Below are positions 1 to 8,300 of a stretch of 64,000 nt of DNA, piece after piece. The notes under the pieces are model-generated. The model did no database searches and was not told the DNA's origin. It was given only the letters and a program-made list of their open reading frames with translations. Origin of the DNA: Streptomyces griseorubiginosus (GTDB lineage Bacteria > Actinomycetota > Actinomycetes > Streptomycetales > Streptomycetaceae). Position 1 is the first letter of the stretch; each line of letters opens with the position of its first letter. The DNA is taken from positions 62,001 through 126,000 of the forward strand of contig NZ_KQ948740.1 of NCBI RefSeq assembly GCF_001514195.1, written 5' to 3'. A program made the translations under genes and the position numbers.

Positions 1-148
1 CGCGGCCGAAGCCGGGGAGATCCGCTCCGGCGTCGAGGCGTACGAGTTGATGCGCGGCGTCGGCAACCTCTGCATCGGCGCGGACACCGACCCGCGCTAC
101 GACCCACGCCGCCTGATCGGAATCCTGGTCGCCGGGCTCAGGGCGTGA
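1..148 (+). CDS. TetR/AcrR-family regulator, C-terminal fragment
   Basis: Only the last 48 codons are inside the window; the reading frame starts at base 2 and the stop is TGA at 146-148. The visible peptide (GEIRSGVEAYELMRGVGNL, then a short tail ending in VAGLRA) resembles the end of the ligand-binding domain of SbtR-like TetR repressors, where an Ala/Gly-rich helix with 'AG.IR.DV...DL..L..G' is followed by a terminal 'GLR' helix. The DNA-binding half lies upstream of the window, so target and ligand cannot be inferred. The next gene is convergent and starts its stop codon 41 bases away; no clear terminator hairpin is visible between them. Confidence 0.6.
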   Translation, partial: AAEAGEIRSGVEAYELMRGVGNLCIGADTDPRYDPRRLIGILVAGLRA

Positions 149-189
149 CGAGGCGCACCGGGAAGCCCTGACGTGCTGGACGACACTCC

Positions 190-2664
190 TTACCGCACCT
201 CCGGCAGCAACGCCCGTGCCGCCTCGCGGTGTTCTGCCGCCGCCGTCGGGTCCGTGGTGTCGAGAACCGTCGCCAGGCCTTCGTGGGCGAGAGCCTCGGC
301 GTGACGGTTGCCGAGTTTCGGGGCGAGGGCGAGGGCTTCGTGGTGCAGGCGCAGGGCCCGGTCGGGGAGGCCCGCCAGCCGGCAGGTCTCGGCGTAGGGG
401 TGCAGGAAGTGGATCTTCCAGTGGTCCTCGAAGAGTTCGTCCAGCAGCGAGAACGCCTGTTCGTGAGCGGCCAGGGCCTCCTCCTGTCGGCCCATCCGGC
501 GCAGGGCCACGCCGAGACAGTTCAGGCACCAGGCCTCGTTGTGCCGGTGCCCGTCCTCCCGGGCCAGCGCGAGCGCCCGGTGGAGGTGCTCGCCGGCCGC
601 GTCGGGGTCCTCGTGGGCGACAGCCACACCGAGGGTGATCAGGGCCGTCAGCGTGGGCGGCCACGCGCTGTCGGCGTGCGGGACCTCCAGCGCCGTGCGG
701 GCGAGCTGCGCGGCCTCCTCGCGGTGTCCGAGCTGGAGCAGCGCCCAGGCCTCGTACGCGGTCGCGTGGGCCGTGCCCATGGGGCAGTCGGCGTCCGCGT
801 ACAGCTTGCCCGCCAGCCGGAACAGGTCGAGCGGTTCCTCGACGTACCCCTCGTCCCATCGCAAGTAGCCGCGCCGCATGGCCAGTTCGGCCTCGACGCG
901 CAGGTCGCCCGACCTGGCCAGCAGTGATGCCGCCGACTCGTACGCGGCCGCCGCTTCCGCCGTCCGGCCCGCGTTGTAGCGGGCGAAGCCCAAGTCGCTG
1001 TGTGCTTCCGCGAGTTGGAGCGGGTCTCCCAGGCGTTGCGCGGCGGCCAGGGAGTGCTCGAAGAGGCCGTTGAGCATGGTGGTGCCGCAGCGGCGGGCGA
1101 AGTACGACCGCATGAAGCGCGGCAGCTCGCACAGGTGCCGGTCGGCGCCGGCCCTCTGCGCCGCCTCGAACGCGGCCAGGAGGTTCAGGTACTCCGTGCC
1201 GAACCAGATGAGCGCGGCGATCTTGTGGTCGAACCGCGGCAGCTCGGCCGGCGGGCCGTCCACGGAGGGCCGCCGGCGCAGGCCCGGGAACGGCATCGCG
1301 GCGTCCGCGGCGGCGGCCGCGTGCACATAGTGGTCGAGGACCCGGGTGAGCGCCCGGTCCCGGTCCGTCTCGGAGTCCTGCTCGACGGTGGTGCGCAGGG
1401 CGTGCTGGTGCACCAGGTCGTGGAGGCGGTAGCGGCCCGCCGCCGGCTGCTGCACGAGGTGCGCGTCCAGGAGGTCCTCCAGCATCGCGCGGGCGTCGCG
1501 CAGCGGCACGTCGGCCAGGGCCGCCGCCACGTACTCGTCGAACGACGACCCCGGCAGCAGGCCCAGCAGCCGGAACAGCCGGGCCTTCGCGCGGTCCAAC
1601 TGCCTTACGGACATGGCGAAGGCGGTGTCGAACTCGCCGGCTCCCTCCGCCATCCGCTCGACGAGGATGCCCACCGTCCAGCCGGGCCGGTGCCGCAGCC
1701 GGGCCGCGGTCAGCCGCAGGGCCAGCGGCAGCCGGCCGCACAGCCGCAGCACCTCGGCGGTGTTCTCGGGGTCACGGGCGAGGCGGCCCTCGGGGTCGTC
1801 GGCCTCGCCGCTGGCGCGGGCCAGCAGTTCGGCGCTCTCCTGCTCGGTGAGGACGTCCAGGGAGACCGGCGGGACCTCGTCGAGGCCCAGCAGCCGGTTG
1901 CGGCTGGTGATCAGGGCGACCGAGGAACCGGCGCCGGGCAGCAGCGGACGGACCTGGTCGGCGTCGGCCGCGTTGTCGAGGACCACGACCGCCCGCCGGT
2001 GCGCGAGCTCGGCGCGCCAGCAGGCGGCGAGTTCCTCGACGCCGCCTTCCTGCGGGACCTTCTCGGAGGGCACGTCCAGTGCGGCGAGCAGGGTCCGCAA
2101 CGCGCGGTCGGGGTCGAGCGGCTCACGGCCCGCGGTGAAGCCGTGCAGGTCGAGGTAGAGCTGGGCGTCCGGGTAGTCGGCGGCGAGCCGGTGCGCGGCG
2201 TGCACCGCCAGGCAGGTCTTGCCGACGCCCGCCATGCCGTCGAGGGCGATGACCCGGCTGTCGGCGACCCCGTCGAGCACCGCTCGCAGCTGGGCCGCAC
2301 GTCCGGTGAAGTCGGGCACGTCGCGCGGCAGGTCGTTGCGGGGCGGCCGCGGCACCCCGGCGGGCGGCGACGGGGGCGGGACCTGGCGGCTGGTCCTCGG
2401 CGGTGCCGGCAGGGGGCTGGAGGCCCGCTCCCACAGGGGGCGCAGCGGGCGCGGGTCGCGCTGGACCAGGCGGCAGAGGGCGATCACCGCGGGCCAGGGC
2501 GGGACCGTCCGGCCGCTGAGGTAGCGGGACAGGGACGAGGAGCTGAGCCCGGCGTCCCGCGCGAGGGCCCGTACGCCCCGTTTCGACAGCTCCTGGAGCA
2601 GGCGCAGTCTTGCCGCCAGCTCCTCCTGCGGATCGCCGCCGGCTGTTCCGCCGTGCTCCACCAC
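190..2664 (-). CDS. AfsR-like regulator: XRE HTH + NB-ARC ATPase + TPR repeats
   Basis: An 824-aa STAND-class signalling protein. Residues about 15-75 form an XRE-type helix-turn-helix (ARDAGLSSSSLSRYLSGRT). A Pro-rich linker follows, then an NB-ARC nucleotide switch with Walker A GMAGVGKT (about 143-150), Walker B VVVLDN (about 226-231) and a GRLPLAL segment. The C-terminal half (about 540-815) is a series of TPR-like helical pairs. By family knowledge such proteins couple ATP-dependent oligomerisation to transcriptional control; the trigger here is unknown. I chose GTG at 2664 because GGGGGCGGGGG lies just upstream; an open frame runs to an ATG at 2799, but that would extend far into the divergent promoter region. 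It is transcribed divergently from the CMD-family gene. Unlike classical AfsR it has an XRE rather than a SARP-type N-terminus. Confidence 0.85.
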   Translation of the reverse strand: MVEHGGTAGGDPQEELAARLRLLQELSKRGVRALARDAGLSSSSLSRYLSGRTVPPWPAVIALCRLVQRDPRPLRPLWERASSPLPAPPRTSRQVPPPSPPAGVPRPPRNDLPRDVPDFTGRAAQLRAVLDGVADSRVIALDGMAGVGKTCLAVHAAHRLAADYPDAQLYLDLHGFTAGREPLDPDRALRTLLAALDVPSEKVPQEGGVEELAACWRAELAHRRAVVVLDNAADADQVRPLLPGAGSSVALITSRNRLLGLDEVPPVSLDVLTEQESAELLARASGEADDPEGRLARDPENTAEVLRLCGRLPLALRLTAARLRHRPGWTVGILVERMAEGAGEFDTAFAMSVRQLDRAKARLFRLLGLLPGSSFDEYVAAALADVPLRDARAMLEDLLDAHLVQQPAAGRYRLHDLVHQHALRTTVEQDSETDRDRALTRVLDHYVHAAAAADAAMPFPGLRRRPSVDGPPAELPRFDHKIAALIWFGTEYLNLLAAFEAAQRAGADRHLCELPRFMRSYFARRCGTTMLNGLFEHSLAAAQRLGDPLQLAEAHSDLGFARYNAGRTAEAAAAYESAASLLARSGDLRVEAELAMRRGYLRWDEGYVEEPLDLFRLAGKLYADADCPMGTAHATAYEAWALLQLGHREEAAQLARTALEVPHADSAWPPTLTALITLGVAVAHEDPDAAGEHLHRALALAREDGHRHNEAWCLNCLGVALRRMGRQEEALAAHEQAFSLLDELFEDHWKIHFLHPYAETCRLAGLPDRALRLHHEALALAPKLGNRHAEALAHEGLATVLDTTDPTAAAEHREAARALLPEVR

Positions 2665-2739
2665 TGTCCCCCGCCCCCTGTGTCCCGCCGCGGCCCGCCG
2701 TGTCCAGACCGGATCGTGCCTGCTCAAAGCCGTTTCGCC

Positions 2740-2759
2740 TGTCCCACGGTGTCCCACGG
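2740..2759. promoter_or_regulatory. Tandem 10-bp direct repeat between divergent genes
   Basis: TGTCCCACGG occurs twice head to tail, exactly one helical turn per copy, in the 179-bp region between the NB-ARC regulator and the CMD-family gene. This is what a cooperative activator or autoregulator site could look like. No convincing -35/-10 pair could be fixed beside it. Confidence 0.35.
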
Positions 2760-2843
2760 CCGTCGTCCTGACAACCCCTCTGGGCTGAGATGGAACCACG
2801 CCCCGCAGGGACGGGGCACCCGATCCGCAGAGGAGAGCATCAG

Positions 2844-3299
2844 ATGCAGTCCCGTATGCAGAACCCCGCCGTCGTCCTGTCCGACGCGATGCAGCCCATC
2901 CAGCAGCTCATGAAGACCGTCCACACCGGCGGGGTGGACGGGCAGACGCTGGAGCTGGTGCATCTGCGGGTCAGTCAGATCAACGGGTGCAGCGCCTGTG
3001 TCGACGGCGGCGCCAGGACCGCCCGCAAGGCGGGGGTGAGCGACGAGCGGCTGGCCACGGTCGCCGCGTGGCGCGAGGCCCCGTACTTCAGCGAGGAGGA
3101 GCGGGCGGCGCTCGCGCTCGCCGAGGCGGCGACCCGTCTTGCCGACCGTCCCGACGCGGTGAGTGACGAGATCTGGGACGCCGCCGCCACCTATTTCGAC
3201 GAGAAGCAGCTGGCCGCGATCGTCCTGATGGTCGGCGTGACCAACCTGTTCAACCGGCTCAACGCCACGACCCGGCAGATCGCCGGCGCGTGGGGATGA
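2844..3299 (+). CDS. Carboxymuconolactone decarboxylase (CMD/AhpD-like) family protein
   Basis: A 151-aa all-helical protein of the CMD/AhpD fold. The start is ATG 2844, preceded by AGAGGAG; an upstream in-frame ATG at 2790 lacks a ribosome site. The redox core is visible as Glu37, eleven residues, then C49-S-A-C52 (INGCSACVDGG). In AhpD the motif is E-x11-CxxC-x3-H, and the His acts as proton relay; here that position is Gly56. By family knowledge these proteins act as small thiol reductases or peroxidases, but the missing His makes a classical AhpD cycle uncertain. The gene stands alone, divergent from the NB-ARC regulator, which may control it. Confidence 0.85.
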   Translation: MQSRMQNPAVVLSDAMQPIQQLMKTVHTGGVDGQTLELVHLRVSQINGCSACVDGGARTARKAGVSDERLATVAAWREAPYFSEEERAALALAEAATRLADRPDAVSDEIWDAAATYFDEKQLAAIVLMVGVTNLFNRLNATTRQIAGAWG

Positions 3300-3409
3300 C
3301 CTGCGCGGCGGCCCTCGGGACGTGAAGATGTCCCTGAGCGTTCCGCCGCCCTCGTGCCACACCCTGCCCCACTGATTTCCGTGACGTCCGTGCACCAGGA
3401 GGAGACATC

Positions 3410-3868
3410 ATGACCGGCACCCGCAAGACGACGAAGAGGACCGAGACGTTCACCGCCGAGGAGCGCGCCGCGATGAAGGAGCGCGCCCAGGAGGTCAAGG
3501 CGTCGGCGCGCCGTGGCTCGCGGGCCGACAAGGCGGCGGAGGACGAGGCCGCCGTGGTCGCGAAGATCGCCGAGATGCAGGACTCGGACCGGGTCATGGC
3601 CGAGCGGATCCACGCCGTGGTGAAGGCGAGCGCGCCGGACCTGGCTCCCAAGCTCTGGTACGGGATGCCCGCGTACGCCAAGGACGGCAAGGTCGTCTGC
3701 TTCTTCCAGAGCGCGCAGAAGTTCAACGCCCGGTACGCGACCTTCGGGTTCAACGACAAGGCGGAGCTCGACGAGGGCACCATGTGGCCGACGGCCTTCG
3801 CGCTCACGAGGCTCACGGCGGCGGACGAGGCGCGGATCGGTGAGCTGGTGAAGCGGGCGGCGGGCTGA
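3410..3868 (+). CDS. DUF1801 (YdhG-like) small protein
   Basis: A 152-aa protein with a strong ribosome site (AGGAGGAGACATC-ATG). A charged, Lys/Arg/Glu-rich N-terminal helix (residues 1-60) precedes a DUF1801 domain with hallmark segments KLWYGMPAYAKDGKVVCFF and RYATFGFNDKAELDEGTMWP. Members are often labelled 'iron chaperone-like' or YdhG, but no activity is firmly established, so I assign none. Its stop is 36 bases before the PfkB kinase start, so the two may be cotranscribed, though the large hairpin at the kinase start would separate their translation. Confidence 0.85.
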   Translation: MTGTRKTTKRTETFTAEERAAMKERAQEVKASARRGSRADKAAEDEAAVVAKIAEMQDSDRVMAERIHAVVKASAPDLAPKLWYGMPAYAKDGKVVCFFQSAQKFNARYATFGFNDKAELDEGTMWPTAFALTRLTAADEARIGELVKRAAG

Positions 3869-3903
3869 GGGACCGGGAAGCGGGACGACAGGAGGGTCGA
3901 GAG

Positions 3904-3961
3904 GGTGCACAGGCCGACGAACAGCCGACGTCCCGTGGGGCTGTTCGTCGGCCTGTGCACC
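3904..3961. repeat. 23-bp perfect inverted repeat across the pfkB start codon
   Basis: Left arm 3904-3926, 12-base loop 3927-3938 (GACGTCCCGTGG), right arm 3939-3961; every one of the 23 pairs matches. The left arm begins with the GTG start codon of the kinase (3905) and codes for its first residues; the right arm codes for the conserved LFVGLCT strand. In mRNA this would form an extremely stable hairpin burying the start codon next to the ribosome site, with an alternative in-frame GTG (3935) exposed in the loop. Confidence 0.9.
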
Positions 3962-4804
3962 TTGGACGTCGTCCAGCTCGTGGACCATGTGCCGGGTGCC
4001 AACGAGAAACTGACGGCCCGTGAGCAGGTGGTGGCCGCGGGCGGACCGGCGGCGAACGCGGCGGTGACCTTCGGCCATCTGGGCGGTACGGCAAGGCTGC
4101 TCACCGGGATCGGCGCACATCCGCTGGGGGTCGCGGTGGCGGCGGATCTGGGTCGCCTCGGCGTGGACGTGGTGGACCTGGCGGCCGGTTCGGTCGAGCC
4201 GCCGGCCGTGTCGTCCATTCTGGTCACCGCATCGAGCGGGGACCGCGCCGTCGCCTCGACCAACGCGGTCGGGCGGAGCCTCTCACCGCCCGCCGGTCTC
4301 GACGCGCTGGTGGCCGGCTGCGACATCGTCGAGTTCGACGGCCACCACGGGGAGTTGGCGGTGGCCGCGGCCCGTGCGGCGCGGACCGCCGGTCGTCGCA
4401 CGGTGCTCGACGGGGGCAGTTGGAAACCCGGGACGGAGGAGCTGCTGGCGTCGATCGACGTGGCCGTGTGCTCGGCGGACTTCCGGCCGCCCGGCACGGA
4501 GGGCCCCGAGGACGTCCTGCGGTTCCTTCGGGAGCGCGGGGTCGCCTGGTCGGCGGTCAGTCGAGGAGAGCGGCCGATCCTGTGGGCGGGCGGCGACGGC
4601 GGCGGCACCGTGGAGGTGCCGGCCGTGCGGGTCGCGGACACGTTGGGCGCGGGGGACGTCCTCCATGGGGCGCTGACCCATCACCTCGCGGTTCAGGGCG
4701 AGTTGACCGTGGACGGGTTCACCGAGGCCTTGCGCGAAGCGGCGGTGGTGGCTTCGCGGGCGTGCGCTTCCTTCGGCACCCGTGCCTGGATGCGGGAGAG
4801 TTGA
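3905..4804 (+). CDS. PfkB-family carbohydrate kinase
   Basis: A 299-aa ribokinase-fold enzyme expected to phosphorylate a sugar or nucleoside with ATP in the cytoplasm. The N-terminal strand GLFVGLCTLDVVQLVDHVPG is followed by the first PfkB signature (AAGGPAANAAVTFGHLGG) and, near the C-terminus, the second signature ADTLGAGDVLHG with catalytic base Asp251. The start GTG 3905 has AGGAGG eight bases upstream, but the start is inside a 23-bp perfect inverted repeat. A second in-frame GTG at 3935 would remove residues 1-10, which lie before the conserved fold, and has no ribosome site. Substrate cannot be told from sequence; the neighbours do not define a pathway. Confidence 0.9.
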   Translation: MHRPTNSRRPVGLFVGLCTLDVVQLVDHVPGANEKLTAREQVVAAGGPAANAAVTFGHLGGTARLLTGIGAHPLGVAVAADLGRLGVDVVDLAAGSVEPPAVSSILVTASSGDRAVASTNAVGRSLSPPAGLDALVAGCDIVEFDGHHGELAVAAARAARTAGRRTVLDGGSWKPGTEELLASIDVAVCSADFRPPGTEGPEDVLRFLRERGVAWSAVSRGERPILWAGGDGGGTVEVPAVRVADTLGAGDVLHGALTHHLAVQGELTVDGFTEALREAAVVASRACASFGTRAWMRES

Positions 4805-4834
4805 CGTACAGAGGATTCCGTACCGATGTCGCCG

Positions 4835-4858
4835 GGCTGCCCCACGTCTGGGGCAGCC
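4835..4858. terminator. Hairpin between convergent genes
   Basis: GGCTGCCCC / ACGTCT loop / GGGGCAGCC gives a perfect 9-bp stem 30 bases after the PfkB kinase stop and just before the end of the convergent small membrane gene. There is no T-run, as is common for streptomycete terminators; it could serve both strands. Confidence 0.6.
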
Positions 4859-4880
4859 ACTCACCACCCGCGACCGCTCA

Positions 4881-5102
4881 CTACCGGCGACCGCGCACGT
4901 TCCAGCCGCTGCCGATGCCGGCCAGGTGAAGGGCGAGCACCATGAGGCCGAGCAGCATGATGTTCGTCGACGTGAAGGTGTCGTTCGTCGAGATGTCCGC
5001 GGCGTTGATCAGAAAGGAGATGAAGAACAGGACCGCGGAGATGATGGCGAGCATGGGGCCCGTCCCTTCAGGTGACTGGGTCATGGCATTTGACTTGGTC
5101 AT
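4881..5102 (-). CDS. Small two-helix membrane protein, unknown function
   Basis: Up to 73 aa with two hydrophobic segments, LAIISAVLFFISFLI and NIMLLGLMVLALHLAGI, separated by a short polar loop (NAADISTNDTFTSTN). The layout predicts a hairpin membrane protein with both ends on one side. Three in-frame ATGs exist (5102, 5084, 5054); GGAAGG precedes 5102 closely and GAAGGGACGG precedes 5054, so the true start may be the shortest. I recognise no function; similar 'AIISAVLFFISFLINA' proteins occur widely in streptomycetes. It is convergent with the PfkB kinase and divergent from the GH43 gene. Confidence 0.65.
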   Translation of the reverse strand: MTKSNAMTQSPEGTGPMLAIISAVLFFISFLINAADISTNDTFTSTNIMLLGLMVLALHLAGIGSGWNVRGRR

Positions 5103-5171
5103 GACCTTCCGTACAGCCCGGTTGCCCCCAACTCTCCTTCACATGCCGGGAAATGAGTTGTTCGGCCAGTC

Positions 5172-5184
5172 GGACATCGTTCGA
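5172..5184 (+). promoter_or_regulatory. Candidate operator GGACATCGTTCGA upstream of GH43 gene
   Basis: The core ACATCGTTC is shared with the site upstream of the beta-helix lyase gene (10665) and, as GAACATCGCTC, with the site upstream of the GH88 gene (14986, other strand). Here it sits six bases upstream of TTGACG (5191-5196), a possible -35, with GACACT 18 bases further as a weak -10, so an activator position is plausible. Confidence 0.45.
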
Positions 5185-5323
5185 AAACTCTTGACGCTCC
5201 CGTGGGACGCGATTGACACTCTCGCAACACGACGTCACACCGCCGAAACGGCAGGGTGCTCACGGCCGAGGCCCCGCCATGCCTCCCGGTGGGGCCCCGC
5301 CATGTCTCAGCAGGGAACCCCAC

Positions 5324-8300
5324 ATGACGCACTTCGCACGTCCGCGCCTGCGCGCGAGACGCCGGGCGGGCCGCCTGGGCGGTCTGACCGCCGCGGCACT
5401 GCTCCTGGGCCTCACCGCACCCGTGCTCCCCGCCCACGCGGCGGACACCGCGGGCGTCGCCGACGGGCCCGCCCTCTGGTACAAGCTCGACGCCGCCTCC
5501 GGCAGCACCGTCCCGGACGCCTCCGGCCACGGCCGCGACGGCACCCTGAACGGCACCGCCGACTGGTCGAACCCGGGGCAGGGGCTCGCCTTCAACGGCT
5601 CCGACACCTACATCAAGGTGCCCGACGACGTCATGAAGGGCATGACCTCGATCAGCGTCTCCATGGACGTGCAGATCGACCCGGCACAGAGCACGCCGTA
5701 CTTCCTCTACGGCTTCGGCAACTCCAGCGGCGGCACCGGCAACGGGTACCTGTTCGCCACCGGCAACTCCCTGCGCACCGCGATCGCGAGCGGCAACTGG
5801 TCGACCGAGCAGAACACCAGGCCCGACGACGCGCACAACCTGGCCCGCGGGGTGTGGAAGCAGCTCACCTACACCCAGACCGGAAGCACCGGCATCCTCT
5901 ACGAGGACGGCGTCGAGGTCGGCCGCAACACGGCGGTCACCATCACGCCCGGCTCCATCGGCGCCGGCTCCACCACCGCCAACTACGTGGGCAAGTCGGT
6001 CTATTCGGGCGACAAGCTCTTCAAGGGCCGCATCCGGGACTTCCGCGTCTACGACCGCGCCCTCAGCCCCGCCGAGGTCGACGAGCTGACCCTGCCGATC
6101 GCGGCGGAGGGTGTCGCCGCCGACAAGGCCGCGCTGAGCCTCGGCGACACCAGCGCGGTCACGGCCGACCTGGTCCTCCCCAAGTCCGGCACGGCCGGCG
6201 GGTCGACCATCACCTGGGCCAGCGACCACCCCGACGTGGTGTCCGCCACCGGCAAGGTGACCCGCCCCGCCGCCGGCGAGCCGGACGGCCACGCCACCCT
6301 CACGGCGACCCTGAAGAAGGGTTCCGCCACCGGCACCAAGAGCTTCGAGGTCACGGTCCTGCCGGCCTTCGACGACCGGACGGCCACCGAGAAGGCGGCC
6401 GCGAGCCTCGTCGTGCACACCATCGACGACGTGCGCGGCAACCTCACCCTGCCGACGAGCGGTGACTACGGCACGGCCGTCTCCTGGTCCTCCGCCGACA
6501 AGGAGGTGGTCGCGGACGACGGCGTGGTCCACCGCCCCGCGCACGGCGCCGGCGCCACGGCCGTCGAACTGACCGCCACCGTCACCAAGGGCGCGGCCAC
6601 GGCGACCCGCACCTTCACCGCGAAGGTCACCGAACTCCCGGCGAAGCAGGCCCTCAAGGGCTACATGTTCAGCTACTTCACCGGCGAGGGCACCTCGGAC
6701 GGCGAGCAGCTCTACGCCGCGCTCAGCAAGGGCGACGACCCGCTCAAGTGGCGGGAGTTGAACGACGGCAAGCCCGTCCTGACCTCCACGCTCGGCGAGA
6801 AGGGTTTGCGCGACCCGTTCATCATCCGCTCTCCCGAGGGCGACAAGTTCTACCAGATCGCCACCGACCTCAGGATCTACGGCAACGGCGACTGGGACGC
6901 GGCCCAGCGCACCGGCAGCAAGTCCATCATGGTCTGGGAGTCCACCGACCTGGTGCACTGGACGAACCAGCGGCTGGTCAGGATCTCCCCCGACAGCGCG
7001 GGCAACACCTGGGCGCCGGAGGCGTTCTACGACGCGCAGCGCGGCGAGTACGTGGTCTTCTGGGCGTCGAAGCTGTACGACAACGCAGGGCACTCGGGCG
7101 ACACCTACAACCGCATGATGTACGCGACCACCCGTGACTTCTACACCTTCAGCGAGCCCAGGGTCTGGGTCGACCGCGGCTACTCGGTCATCGACTCCAC
7201 GATGATCCAGCACGACGGCACCTACTACCGGCTGTCGAAGGACGAGCGGAACAACTCCTCCTCCACGCCCAACAGCAAGTTCATCTTCGAGGAGAAGAGC
7301 GACTCGATCCTCGGTTCGTGGACCCCGGTGGCCGAGGGCATCGGCAAGGGGACGATGAGCGCCGCCGAGGGACCGCTGGTCTTCAAGTCGAACACCGAGA
7401 ACAAGTGGTACGCCTTCCTCGACGAGTTCGGCGGCCGCGGCTACCTCCCCTTCGAGACCACCGACCTCGACTCGGGCGTCTGGACCCCGTCGACCGGCTA
7501 CGACCTGCCGGCCAGACCCCGGCACGGCACCGTCCTGCCGGTCACCCAGGCCGAGTACGACCGGCTGCTGCGCGCCTACCAGCCCGACCGGCTCGTGGAG
7601 AGCGTCCAGGACATCAACGTGAAGACACGCACGGGTGAGGCGCCGGTCCTGCCCGCCACCGTGATCGCCACGTACGCCGACGGAGTCAAGCGCCCCGTCG
7701 CGGTCACCTGGGAGGACGTGCCGGCGTCGAAGTACGCCCAGCCCGGCACCTTCACGGTCACCGGCAGCCTCCCGGACGGCGCCGCGATCCCGGTCCTGGC
7801 CGAGGTCACCGTCTCCGCCGAGGGTCCCGACATCCCGGCCGACCTGCTGCTGCACTACGGCTTCGACGAGACGTCCGGCAACATCGCGGTCGACTCCAGC
7901 GGTCACGGCTACCACGGCACCTACGTCGGCACGCCCGGCTTCGGCACCGGCGTCGAGGACGGCTCGTTCAAGATGTCCGGTGACTCCGGCTCGCCGTACG
8001 TGAGGATCCCGAACGGTGTGCTGAAGAACGCCGGCAGCGTGACCGTGTCGACGTACGCCAAGTGGAAGGGCGGCAGCAGCTTCCAGTGGCTGTTCGGGCT
8101 CGGCCCCGACAGCGACAGGTACCTGTTCGCCACGCCCTCCAACGGCGGCAACAGCCTCTACTCGGCGATCACCAAGGCGAGTTGGTCGGCGGAGTCGAAG
8201 CTGACGGCGGGCTCGCAGCTCACCCCGGGCCAGTGGCGGCACGTCACCGTGACCCTCGACGGAGCGACCGGCCGGATGGTCCTCTACGTCGACGGCGTCG

